Positions 33,258-41,500 of a DNA stretch of 64,000 nucleotides are shown here, one piece after another; position 1 is the stretch's first letter, and the number at the start of each line of letters is the position of its first letter. The notes under the pieces were generated by a model. That model was given only the letters and a program-made list of their open reading frames with translations. It was not told the DNA's origin and searched no databases. The DNA comes from Planctomycetota bacterium (GTDB taxonomy: Bacteria; Planctomycetota; B15-G4; SIAN01). The position numbers were made by a program, and so were the translations under genes. Location of the stretch: the NCBI GenBank assembly GCA_028289345.1, contig JANQQL010000025.1, forward strand, positions 744,001-808,000. Reading direction: 5' to 3'.

Positions 33258-34223
33258 ATGGCGCTTCCCCTCACCGTTGATTCGAGTCTCGACACGCCGA
33301 TCTATGCACAGATTGCGGACCAGTTGCGCTACGCGCGGACCGTGGGGGCGTTGCGTCCGGGTGATTCGTTGCCTTCGGTACGAGTGCTGGAGAAGCGACT
33401 CGGCGTCAACCGGAACACCGTCCGCCGAGCGTTCCTCACCCTCGTCGACGAAGGGTTTCTTGTCGCTCATGCGGGGAAGGCGTTTGAGGTCGCCACGCCG
33501 CGGAAACTCGCTGACTTCGCTCCCCAGGAGGCACTTCGCCGATTCGCGGAAGAGACCGTGAGAAGCGCCGAAGCCCGTGGAGTGGACGCTTTGCAGTTCG
33601 CCACCGAGGTCGAGCGGGCGGCTCGCCATCATGACCAACAACATCCGCGCTGGGCATTCGTCGAATGCAGCGTGGAACAGGCGGGAGACTTCGCGGCATT
33701 CACCCAGGAAGTCTGGGGCCGCTCGGTTCTTGCGCTCGACTTGCACGATCTCGAAGGAAAGGCCGAGGTCATTCCGCCGTCGGTGCGCGCGCTGTTGACG
33801 ACCGCGTGGCATCGAGCCGAGTGCGAGCGACTCGTGGACGGATCCGACCTGCCGGTGATCGAAGTTGAGGTTTGTTTGGCGGATCGTGTTGCCGATCAGA
33901 TTGCCGCGAGAACGGGCCGTCGGATTGGACTCTTGCTGCGCGATGAAGAGTCTCTGCCGGGCTATCAACGGATGATCGAAGAGCTTGCCGGATCTCCGAT
34001 CGTGGGGTCCGCTCTCGTGGACCACCCGGCCGAGGTGCGACGCATGGCCGAATCCGTCGAGGTTGTGGTCTGCACGACTCCTTGTCGATCGCGGGCGTCC
34101 GAAGTTGTTCCCCGCAATGTGGAAACCGTGGAACTTCGCTACCAAGTGGTTCGCGAGACGCTTCCTCCGTGCGTTGGTTCCGCAAGCTTCCCGATTTCCT
34201 CCAAGGAAGGAGTGTTGCCGTGA
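33258..34223 (+). CDS. GntR-family (YtrA-like) transcription regulator
   Basis: 321 residues. The winged helix at about 8-75 reads LDTPIYAQIADQLRYARTVGALRPGDSLPSVRVLEKRLGVNRNTVRRAFLTLVDEGFL, the standard GntR start with the recognition helix VNRNTVRRAFLTL. The C-terminal part (about 130-320) is longer than in YtrA members and has an alpha/beta look (RWAFVECSVEQAG, RIGLLLRDEESLPGYQRM, VVVCTTPC), so it may bind a ligand. The stop overlaps the GTG of the protease gene in GTGA, so both are translated together. No Shine-Dalgarno sequence is visible before its ATG, which fits a near-leaderless mRNA. Confidence 0.88.
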   Translation: MALPLTVDSSLDTPIYAQIADQLRYARTVGALRPGDSLPSVRVLEKRLGVNRNTVRRAFLTLVDEGFLVAHAGKAFEVATPRKLADFAPQEALRRFAEETVRSAEARGVDALQFATEVERAARHHDQQHPRWAFVECSVEQAGDFAAFTQEVWGRSVLALDLHDLEGKAEVIPPSVRALLTTAWHRAECERLVDGSDLPVIEVEVCLADRVADQIAARTGRRIGLLLRDEESLPGYQRMIEELAGSPIVGSALVDHPAEVRRMAESVEVVVCTTPCRSRASEVVPRNVETVELRYQVVRETLPPCVGSASFPISSKEGVLP

Positions 34224-36010
34224 AGAGAGTCTTGGGTGTGGGTTTGCTAGCGACGATCTTCCCGAGTGGTGCCCTGCTCGTCGCGGGGGACGGAGCCGCG
34301 GAATCAGCGACTGCGGAGTTGCGCGAGGGGAGCCCTGCTCCCAGCTCCTGGCGCGAGGCCTACGACTACGTCCAGGATCTGCGACACCAAAAAGCGGGCC
34401 CGCTGCTTTGGGGGGAGCAGGCAAACGACGAGTCGATCGCCCAAGCCATCAACCTCCTGCACGGGGCGCTGGAGTACTTGGATCGACCGATCGTGCGCGA
34501 TCTTGGTCTGGGCAGTCGCTACCTGAGGGCTCGTCGCGCCGACGTGTTGATGGATCTCGCCCGCGCTCATGCCCTGCAAGGTCAGACCCAGCGAGCGGTT
34601 CGCTGTCTTTCCTTGGCATCTGACGCGGGGGCCTCCGCGCTCAGTCAAATGCTGAACAATGAGGACGTCTTCGCTGGCCTTCGGGATCGTCCCGAGGTCA
34701 AGCGGCTCATCCTTCGCAACGAATCGGAAGTGGCCGTGCTCGCAGGAGAAGCTTTCCAGACGCCTTACCGCGAACGCCTGACTCCCGCAGAGAAGATCGC
34801 GGGTTTGTCGCTCTTCTGGACCCAGGCTCGTCAACACTTCGCGTTCTTCGACCAAGTGCCGGATCTCGATTGGGACCATGTGTACTTGGAGTCTATCCCC
34901 CAGGTTCTCGAGGCCGAGACCACCTTCGACTACTACCAGATCCTTCGAAGGCTGGCACCGCTTCTCGAAGATGGACACACCAACGTGTACTTCCCGAGCG
35001 AGCTCGGGCGGCGTTACCGGGTGACACCGCCAGTGGGCACCGCACGCATCGAGGGGCGGGTGGTGGTGACCGGGGTCTTCAATGAGAGCATGAAGTCTTC
35101 AGGCGTAGTGCCCGGTGTCGAGATCCTGTCGATCGACGGCATTCCGGTCGAAGAGTACGCGCAAACGAACGTTCGTCCTTTCGCCTGCTCTTCCACACCC
35201 CAAGACGCGGAAGTGCGAATCTTCACTTACGACTTGCTGCGCGGCGACCGCAGCGTCCGCCCGTTGGTGGAGTGGCGCGACGAGTCAGGCAAGACCTGGG
35301 AGAGCCGCGTGGATCGCGAAGCGCCTTGGGATCTTCCGCGCGACAAAGCCAACCGATTCGAGATGCTCGATGAGGACATTGCCTATCTGGCTCTGGATGG
35401 ATTCGAAGATGACGGAGGCCTCCGTCAGTTGTTGAAGAACATGCCGAGGATCCAGCAGTGCCAGGCACTCATCCTCGACATTCGCAGGAACGGGGGAGGG
35501 AATTCGGGGCACGGCTACTCCATTCTTCAGCACCTGGTCAGCGAGCCATTCTTGACCAGCAAGGTTCGATCCCGAAACCAGGAGTCCTTGGCCACGGCAC
35601 GCAGTCCGCAGCGTCCTCCGATGGACTGGCTCATCCTGAGTCCGAGCCGCTACCAGCCCGCAGAGCCGACCTTCCTCGGGCTGGTGGTTCTGCTGATCGG
35701 TCCCCGTTCTTTCTCCGCCGCCGAAGACTTTGCGGTCGCGTTCGATGCCTCGGGTCGGGGCACCATGATTGGTCGACCGACCGGAGGAAGCACCGGCCAA
35801 CCTCTTTTCCTGACGTTGCCCGGCGGTGGCACAGCTCGGGTCTGTGTGAAGCGGGACTCGTATCCCGATGGCCGCGAGTTCGTCGGAGTGGGCGTGCTTC
35901 CCGACATCGAAATCGAGCCCACCTGGGAAGACTTGTGTGCCGGCCGTGACACCGAGCTGGAGGAGGCCCTGCGTTTTCTGGACGAGGAGCTGTTCGACGC
36001 CGACCGATGA
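34220..36010 (+). CDS. S41-family serine protease, secreted
   Basis: 596 residues from a GTG, with AAGGAAGGAG upstream. A signal peptide (RVLGVGLLATIFPSGALLVA) is followed by a helical region and a tricorn/CtpA-like protease. DGHTNVYF (251-258) matches the catalytic His motif of tricorn-type S41 proteases, a PDZ-like segment covers about 275-345, LDIRRNGGGNSG (419-430) is the oxyanion strand, and GPRSFSAAEDFA (494-505) carries the nucleophile Ser 499. The late VLPDIEIEPTWEDL is the usual S41 C-terminal phrase. It should cut unfolded peptides in the periplasm. It is coupled to a GntR regulator that probably controls it. Confidence 0.9.
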   Translation: MKRVLGVGLLATIFPSGALLVAGDGAAESATAELREGSPAPSSWREAYDYVQDLRHQKAGPLLWGEQANDESIAQAINLLHGALEYLDRPIVRDLGLGSRYLRARRADVLMDLARAHALQGQTQRAVRCLSLASDAGASALSQMLNNEDVFAGLRDRPEVKRLILRNESEVAVLAGEAFQTPYRERLTPAEKIAGLSLFWTQARQHFAFFDQVPDLDWDHVYLESIPQVLEAETTFDYYQILRRLAPLLEDGHTNVYFPSELGRRYRVTPPVGTARIEGRVVVTGVFNESMKSSGVVPGVEILSIDGIPVEEYAQTNVRPFACSSTPQDAEVRIFTYDLLRGDRSVRPLVEWRDESGKTWESRVDREAPWDLPRDKANRFEMLDEDIAYLALDGFEDDGGLRQLLKNMPRIQQCQALILDIRRNGGGNSGHGYSILQHLVSEPFLTSKVRSRNQESLATARSPQRPPMDWLILSPSRYQPAEPTFLGLVVLLIGPRSFSAAEDFAVAFDASGRGTMIGRPTGGSTGQPLFLTLPGGGTARVCVKRDSYPDGREFVGVGVLPDIEIEPTWEDLCAGRDTELEEALRFLDEELFDADR

Positions 36011-36064
36011 TCGGTTCCCAGGGGATGGGGTCCTCCACCCTCTGACGACTGGAGTCGCCCTCCT

Positions 36065-36685
36065 GTGCCCAGGGCGGACTTCGGGAGCACCGCGGCGCAG
36101 GTCCGCGAGACGGAATCGGGAAGATTCCTCCGAATCCGCGAGAGAGTCTCGGGACCGGCCGCGGGGCTGGCCGACGAATCACGGGAGAACCGAGAGGAAT
36201 CCATCATTCCCGAGCATCTGACACATCCGATCGACGCCGTGGGAGGCCCCATTCAGGAGCCGCTCCCGACGGACGCTTCGAATCCGGGCCGTCCCGTGGG
36301 CGAGGAGGTCTTCGTGCTGGCTGATCGCAAGACGGATTGGGAGCCGGTGGTCGTGGAGCCCATGGACGAGCATGGGACGCCTGTTCATCCGGGTCTGCTT
36401 CGAAGTGTCCCACCGCAGGCGCTCCGGGTCGCATTGCCGGCCACTCTGCTGGGACTGTTCGTCATCACTTTGGTCGCGGGATTCGGAAGCCTTGGCGTCA
36501 CGGTGCAGGAAGGCATGTCTCCGGCAGTGGTCGAAGCTCAGGTGCAAGCGTTGGAGGCTCGCCGCCAATTCTTGCAGACCTGCTTGGTGTTCTTGGGAAC
36601 TGCGCTGGGAGCATCGATCGCGTTCTTCTACCTCTCCTCTCCGGTACCCGGCGGTTCCTTCGTGGACCGGCGTCGCGGTTCCTGA
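36065..36685 (+). CDS. Hypothetical two-span membrane protein
   Basis: 206 residues. The first 120 are polar, acidic and likely disordered. Two spans follow, LRVALPATLLGLFVITLVAGFG (about 124-145) and LQTCLVFLGTALGASIAFFYL (about 171-191), separated by a helix with EAQVQALEARRQ. The family is unknown. It lies 54 bases after the protease on the same strand and may be a third member of that operon. No clear ribosome-binding site is visible, so the start may be further in. Confidence 0.5.
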   Translation: MPRADFGSTAAQVRETESGRFLRIRERVSGPAAGLADESRENREESIIPEHLTHPIDAVGGPIQEPLPTDASNPGRPVGEEVFVLADRKTDWEPVVVEPMDEHGTPVHPGLLRSVPPQALRVALPATLLGLFVITLVAGFGSLGVTVQEGMSPAVVEAQVQALEARRQFLQTCLVFLGTALGASIAFFYLSSPVPGGSFVDRRRGS

Positions 36686-36710
36686 GCGAAGTGTGGTGTG
36701 ATCCCGAGTG

Positions 36711-37550
36711 TCACTCCGAAGAAACCGGCTTCGAGGTGGTCTCGTCCTTCGGCAGCACCAGCTTCCAGTCCACGAACTCGAAGGTGTTCTCGCCGGAGGG
36801 CTGACCGGCGAACGTTGAAACTTCGGTGATGCGGTGGAGAACGAGAACTCCCTGCACCTCGTGGTACTCCAGAGTGGATTCCGAAGCGACCTGGCCGTAG
36901 TCGCCCATGTTCATTTCGAAACGTTCCTGGGTCTTGACGAGCTTTCCCGCCCGCTGCTCGTAAGCCGGTGAAAGAGTGAAGTTCATGGGATCGCCCCAAC
37001 CCGTGTCGACCAGGTACCGGGAGCGAACGTGGGTGCCGTCGGAGTCGAAGTGCAGCTCTTGAATTCCTGACTCTCCTCCTTTCACTTCGAGGGTCACGCC
37101 GCTCTCTGTCTCGCGTCCCACGAGCTCGCATCCCTGGAACTCGCCACGTTCATCGAGGGACAGAAATTCGTGATCGAATCGGCCTTTGGACCAGCCTTCT
37201 CGGGCGAGCTGGATCCCGAGGGACGCCGGCTTCCAAGTCAGCTCGCTTGATTGGTGGGTGGTCCACTGGTAGGTCGCGCTCCCTTTTTGCTCGCCGCGTC
37301 CGGTGAGATGGACCTGCATCGAAAAGGACCCTCCGAGAAGGCCTGTTTCGACCGGTCGATAAGCGCGTTGTTCCCATCGAGCCAAGGTTTTCTCGGCCAG
37401 GGCATCGAGTTGGGCAGGGTTCTTGCCGTTCGTGGGGGCTTCCTGCGTGACGGCTTTGCTGGCTCCAGCCAAGGAACCGATCAGACCAAGGATCGCAATT
37501 CGCCGTCCGAGGGACGAAGGCAAGCGGTGGGGGATGGTTGGGAATGACAT
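36711..37550 (-). CDS. Secreted beta-rich hypothetical protein
   Basis: 279 residues. The ATG follows AGGAG with five bases between. A long N-region with SLGRRIAILGLIGSLAGASKAV looks like a Tat- or Sec-type signal peptide; the RR pair is present but the Tat consensus is incomplete. The mature protein has regular beta strands (FSMQVHLTGRGEQKGSATYQW, RFEMNMGDYGQVASESTLEYH) of a lipocalin- or LolA-like outline. I cannot name a family. It ends 26 bases from the convergent membrane-protein gene. Confidence 0.7.
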   Translation of the reverse strand: MSFPTIPHRLPSSLGRRIAILGLIGSLAGASKAVTQEAPTNGKNPAQLDALAEKTLARWEQRAYRPVETGLLGGSFSMQVHLTGRGEQKGSATYQWTTHQSSELTWKPASLGIQLAREGWSKGRFDHEFLSLDERGEFQGCELVGRETESGVTLEVKGGESGIQELHFDSDGTHVRSRYLVDTGWGDPMNFTLSPAYEQRAGKLVKTQERFEMNMGDYGQVASESTLEYHEVQGVLVLHRITEVSTFAGQPSGENTFEFVDWKLVLPKDETTSKPVSSE

Positions 37551-37637
37551 GGGAACTCCTTTTCTTGCGCCAGAGACTCGGGCACCAAGTCTGTGACAGG
37601 GCGAGACGCCAAGTTGGAACGATGGTCTGTGGTGGCG

Positions 37638-37934
37638 CTACTGCGGAGACTCGCCGGCGATTTGTTGCAACCGTGCGAGGTGTTCGTGGAACGCTTTCCG
37701 TCCGGAAGCGGTGATTCGGCAGGTACTTCGTGGCTTCTTGCCGACGAATTCGCGCTGCACCTCGACGTACCCCGAATCCTCCAACTTCTGAAGGTGCACT
37801 CCCAGGTTTCCTTGGGTGACCCCGAGAAGCTCCCGGAGGTCGGTGAAGGTTGCCTGGGAGCGCGTCATCAAGATTGAGACGACTCCGAGGCGAACTTGGG
37901 ACAACAAGAGCGGGTCGAATTCACCGGCTTTCAA
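37638..37934 (-). CDS. Winged-helix transcription regulator (HTH_34 type)
   Basis: 98 residues, the size of single-domain ArsR/HTH_34 regulators. FDPLLLSQVRLGVVSILM, FTDLRELLGVTQGNLGVHLQKLEDSGYVEVQREF and RSTCRITASGRKAFHEHL are the three winged-helix blocks. The TTG start overlaps the preceding membrane-protein gene by 14 bases, so it depends on coupling. It is the last gene of a three-gene operon with a long palindrome at its promoter, so I infer that it represses its own operon. It has no metal-binding cysteines, unlike ArsR sensors. Confidence 0.9.
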   Translation of the reverse strand: MKAGEFDPLLLSQVRLGVVSILMTRSQATFTDLRELLGVTQGNLGVHLQKLEDSGYVEVQREFVGKKPRSTCRITASGRKAFHEHLARLQQIAGESPQ

Positions 37935-38568
37935 GGGGAGCCGTTTCGATCAGTCGTTTCACTCGGGCTTCGCCGCGCAGGCCAGGAACAATCATCCCAA
38001 GTCCCATGAAAGGACCGAGTAGGTAGCCCGCCGATTCATGAAAGACCATGGCGAGCAAGGTCCCGGCGAAGATGACGATGCCCGCGTACAGGAAGTCGCG
38101 TCGGTAGACGACGCCAATCGAGAATGCGAGGTTCGCGTACACCAACCCCCAAAGAATCGGGACGTGCTCCCCACGGAGGATTCCCAGGCCGGGAGCCAGC
38201 GCGCTCAGCAAGATTCCTGCACCAATGGAGCTTGCGGTCATCAGCTGCACCTGGCGAGAGATCACCGTATTCTCCCCGCGGATGCGTGGCTTGCGGGCCA
38301 GGAAGAACTCGCGTCCCATACTCAGGGCAATGCCGAGGATGAGCGCGGCAATGCTGAGCATCTGGAATTCACCCAGGCGCCCCTGGTTCTGCAGCCAGTT
38401 TCCCGCGGGATACCACACCAGCACGATGAGCCCCCAATGCACATAGTGGAACAGATGGGGGTCCACACGCGCGTGGGTCCGTTTGACCACCTCGGCCATG
38501 AACTGGAGATCTCGTTGTGCCTGTTCCGGCGATGTGGTGCCTTCGGTTGGCTCAGGAGTCGCACCCAT
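37921..38568 (-). CDS. Polytopic inner-membrane protein of the TPR-regulator operon
   Basis: 215 residues with about five to six spans (HWGLIVLVWYPAGNWL, MLSIAALILGIALSMG, LMTASSIGAGILLSALAP, IVIFAGTLLAMVF). No family recognised; small proteins of this form are often paired with PadR- or HTH_34-type regulators, in which case the membrane protein is the regulated part. The ATG at 38568 has GGAG eight bases upstream; an ATG at 38574 overlaps the upstream stop in ATGA and is also possible. It overlaps the regulator gene. Confidence 0.8.
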   Translation of the reverse strand: MGATPEPTEGTTSPEQAQRDLQFMAEVVKRTHARVDPHLFHYVHWGLIVLVWYPAGNWLQNQGRLGEFQMLSIAALILGIALSMGREFFLARKPRIRGENTVISRQVQLMTASSIGAGILLSALAPGLGILRGEHVPILWGLVYANLAFSIGVVYRRDFLYAGIVIFAGTLLAMVFHESAGYLLGPFMGLGMIVPGLRGEARVKRLIETAPLESR

Positions 38569-38570
38569 GG

Positions 38571-39470
38571 TCATTTCTCCAAGGCGGCGAGCGCCTGCTG
38601 AATCTCGTTGCTGGTTGGGTGACGCTGCAGGCCGGATCGCAGCGCCTCCACGGCGCGTTCCGGCTGCGAGCTGCGCTGGTACAGGCGACTCAATGACAAG
38701 TATGTTTGAGCGTGTTCTTTGCGAGTGGGGCCGGACTCTTGGATCTCTCGAGTTCGCTCGAAGCTTGCCAAGGCTTCCGGCCCCCTTCCAAGAAAGTCGG
38801 GGTAGTAACTCAGGGACTCGGCCAGCTTGAACTGAGCTTCCCAGTTGCGGTCGTCTTGACGCAACACTTCTTGCCATTCGCTTTCGGCTTTGGTTCCCCA
38901 CACTCCGCGCTCGGGCCCGATGGGAACCGTGAGCAACTTGGCGACGTAGGCGTCCGCCAACTCCAGGCGTGCGTCCAAGTCTCCGGGGCGCTTGTTGACT
39001 TTGGCTTCCAGGTCTTCGATGAGATCCTTCAAGACGCCGGTGGATCGAGCCAACTCCCAAAACCTCTCGTGGGCCGCAAGATCCATCTGCATGGACTGGC
39101 CGGCTGCGAACACTCCCTCGAGGATCTCGGCGAACTCTTGAACCGTCGCTTGATCGCCTCCTGGGGTCGTGGCGCCGGCGGGTTCGTCTTCGGGAATTGC
39201 CGGCAGGTCGCTGCCCGACGCACTGGGGAGCTCGGCGTCGGAGCGGCTTTGCACCGCCCGGGTCAGGAGAGGCGAGCCGAGCGAAGCCCGTTGCCTTTCC
39301 AGCCGGTCCAGGTTTTCTCCCACGCGGTCCAGCGTCCGTTCGAGGGCGGTGAGTCGAGCGGTGACGGCGGATTCGAGATTCGTCTGTTCGTGTCGGGCTT
39401 GGAACGAGCCCCACAATGCCGCCGCGGCGAGCGCGACGAGGGCTCCTTGCAGGGCGAGAGAGAGCTTCAT
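38571..39470 (-). CDS. Membrane-anchored TPR protein
   Basis: 299 residues. A short N-terminal span (ALQGALVALAAAALWGSF) is followed by a coiled coil (LTALERTLDRVGENLDRLERQ), a low-complexity linker, and TPRs from about 155 (LDARLELADAYVAKLLTVPI, WEAQFKLAESLSYYPDFL, QTYLSLSRLYQRSSQPERAVEALRSGLQRHP). It is the first gene of a three-gene operon with the membrane protein and the winged-helix regulator. It probably assembles a complex at the inner membrane. Confidence 0.8.
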   Translation of the reverse strand: MKLSLALQGALVALAAAALWGSFQARHEQTNLESAVTARLTALERTLDRVGENLDRLERQRASLGSPLLTRAVQSRSDAELPSASGSDLPAIPEDEPAGATTPGGDQATVQEFAEILEGVFAAGQSMQMDLAAHERFWELARSTGVLKDLIEDLEAKVNKRPGDLDARLELADAYVAKLLTVPIGPERGVWGTKAESEWQEVLRQDDRNWEAQFKLAESLSYYPDFLGRGPEALASFERTREIQESGPTRKEHAQTYLSLSRLYQRSSQPERAVEALRSGLQRHPTSNEIQQALAALEK

Positions 39471-39549
39471 AGCGGACTCCGGCTTTCTGAGGGGAGGTGT
39501 GGTATCCGAGCCGTTTGGGGCTCAGGGTCCCGGCGCTTCCCCGGAGACA

Positions 39550-39586
39550 AGGTCTGTTTTGTGATTGTAGTCTAAAAAACAGACCT
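39550..39586. promoter_or_regulatory. Long palindrome at the promoter of the TPR-regulator operon
   Basis: AGGTCTGTTTT (39550-39560) and its exact complement (39576-39586) are separated by 15 nt. On the minus strand the loop contains TACAAT, a good -10 hexamer, about 95 nt before the first ATG. A good -35 is not visible. The site is a strong candidate operator for the winged-helix protein of the operon. Confidence 0.6.
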
Positions 39587-39654
39587 AGCCGGCCAATGGT
39601 TCATCGATTGTTCGAAATTTGCCGCGATCCGGGACTCGATCCGCGGGTGCTCCT

Positions 39655-41229
39655 TTACCTCAGGAGCCCCACCATCTCTCGCAGGTCGGCTATGGGTGCC
39701 AATTGCTTGCCGTCTCTCAGGTACCAGGTCTGCATCAGGACTTCGACGTCCAGGTCTCGTTCCCGGATCAATCGATGCACGGCTCGCGCCCTTGGTCCGG
39801 CGGGACGGAGTTCTCCCTCGGTGGGGACAGACACCAGGTCGCCGGTCACGACGAGCCCATGGGAGGGCACGAAGGTGAGCACGAACTCGTCGGTGTGTTG
39901 GGAGAAATCGAACTCGTGGAACTCCACTCGCTGAGACTCGTCTTCCAGCACCAAGAGGTCGTCGATGATCTCGAACTCGGGGTCGAGCGGGTCTTGGTGC
40001 TGAGCATCCGGTTGGATTCGGTAGGGGCGGGTTGCCAAGTCGGTCAGGTATTCGACGTTGCCTTCGGTGGCAAGGATGGTCACGCCTCGATACACGTACG
40101 GGCGAATGCCGCCGGTGTACAGGGGATGGTGATGGCTCATCGCCACGTAACGGACCGGCTTTTCCGGAAACCGGTTCTCGACCGTGGCGAGCATTCGTTC
40201 CGAGATTTCGCTGTTGTCTCCCGCTTCCGCAATCAGAGTAAAGTCCGAGAACTCCACCAGAAGTGAGCGAGCGTCGCTGGATGGGAGATCGATGATCGAG
40301 ACGCCATCCCCGAGGTCATGCACCGGGAGGAAGCCGGAGTCGACCTCGGGAGGGCTCGGTCGCTGGAGATCCCAGCGGTCGATCGCCGAGCGGTGGCTGT
40401 GGGGAATCGCAAAGTCGTCGTCCGTTTGCTCGACGCCCAGCTGGATTTTTCGAAGGTGCAGGGTCAGCCGAGATTTCGAACCCCCATGCTCCTCGTGGGC
40501 AATGATCGTTCGGGGGATCTGGGCGTCCTCGTCGGGTTGGTAGTCGCGAAACTCTCGCCACTCCAGCCGGTCGCCCTTGCGCTTCCAGTGGCCGATTCTC
40601 TCCACTCGATGGAGCAGCGATGATTCCTTGTCCAGCAGCAACGCGCGGCGAGTTCCGTCTTCCGCGTTGTACTCGAGAACGTCGTGTTGTTCGTCGCCGC
40701 CGAGATGTCTCAAGGTCTCCCGTCGCGTCTCTGCCTGACGGAGGAACTCGTGGGGAAACATCTCCCACTCGCTTTGCCAGGCGCGATTCAGGTCCTCCGG
40801 AAGGATCGCCTCGGCCATGGGCGCTCCGGCGTCTCGTTGCCAACCTTGCTGACTGTCCAGAACAGTGAGTGTGGGCAGGGGCCGATCGAAGAAGTACGTG
40901 GAATCAGACAACAACGCGTTCCACTCCGAGGAGTACTTCCAGATGCCGTTGCGGATGTCGTAGTCGCGGGTCGCCCAGGGGCGAGCGTAATGAGCTTCAT
41001 TGGAAAATCGTCCGTCGTAAGCGATGGTGATGTTTGTTGATCGCTCCCGCAGGGCCTTTCCTCCGTGTGCGATGAGAGCCTTCTGTAGCAGCTCTTCTGC
41101 CTGGCAGAAGTTCATGTACACGGGAGACTCGTAGGGCTCTCCGGTTCCGGCGACTGCGTGGTTGATCCCGAGGACAAAGGCGACCAGGGACAGAACTCGG
41201 GGGGAGTTGGGACGTTGCGGAGGGGCCAT
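39655..41229 (-). CDS. Secreted metallo-beta-lactamase-fold protein with a degraded metal motif
   Basis: 524 residues. A signal peptide (RVLSLVAFVLGINHAVAGTG) precedes a helical N-terminal half resembling other planctomycete extracellular hydrolases and an MBL fold from about 315. The place of the HxHxDH motif reads SHHHPLYTGG: the histidines at the start remain, but the Asp-His pair is Leu-Tyr. Later strands (VLTFVPSHGLVVTGDLV, including the usual TGD) are kept. Loss of the second metal site suggests low or altered activity. I chose the ATG at 41229 for its signal peptide. It is isolated by gaps on both sides. Confidence 0.75.
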   Translation of the reverse strand: MAPPQRPNSPRVLSLVAFVLGINHAVAGTGEPYESPVYMNFCQAEELLQKALIAHGGKALRERSTNITIAYDGRFSNEAHYARPWATRDYDIRNGIWKYSSEWNALLSDSTYFFDRPLPTLTVLDSQQGWQRDAGAPMAEAILPEDLNRAWQSEWEMFPHEFLRQAETRRETLRHLGGDEQHDVLEYNAEDGTRRALLLDKESSLLHRVERIGHWKRKGDRLEWREFRDYQPDEDAQIPRTIIAHEEHGGSKSRLTLHLRKIQLGVEQTDDDFAIPHSHRSAIDRWDLQRPSPPEVDSGFLPVHDLGDGVSIIDLPSSDARSLLVEFSDFTLIAEAGDNSEISERMLATVENRFPEKPVRYVAMSHHHPLYTGGIRPYVYRGVTILATEGNVEYLTDLATRPYRIQPDAQHQDPLDPEFEIIDDLLVLEDESQRVEFHEFDFSQHTDEFVLTFVPSHGLVVTGDLVSVPTEGELRPAGPRARAVHRLIRERDLDVEVLMQTWYLRDGKQLAPIADLREMVGLLR

Positions 41230-41500
41230 CGGGAGTCTCTCGAGATGCGTGACGTCGAGGCGGTCCGACCGAATCCGCCTCGCGGAAACCTGTTCTGATT
41301 CAGAAACCGCTCTGATCTTACGTCTGCGCTCCCTTGGCGTTTGTCTGCCGGGGAATCGCCGGGATTCCGCCTGTGGAGCGGTCCGGTTTTCGCCGTCCTG
41401 CGCAAGGGACGAGCGGTAAGGTGGCGCGCACGGAGGTCCTCGCTGCGAAACCGCCGACCTTCGAGACAGAGCTGGTGGATGAGCAAGCGGGAATCGGTCC

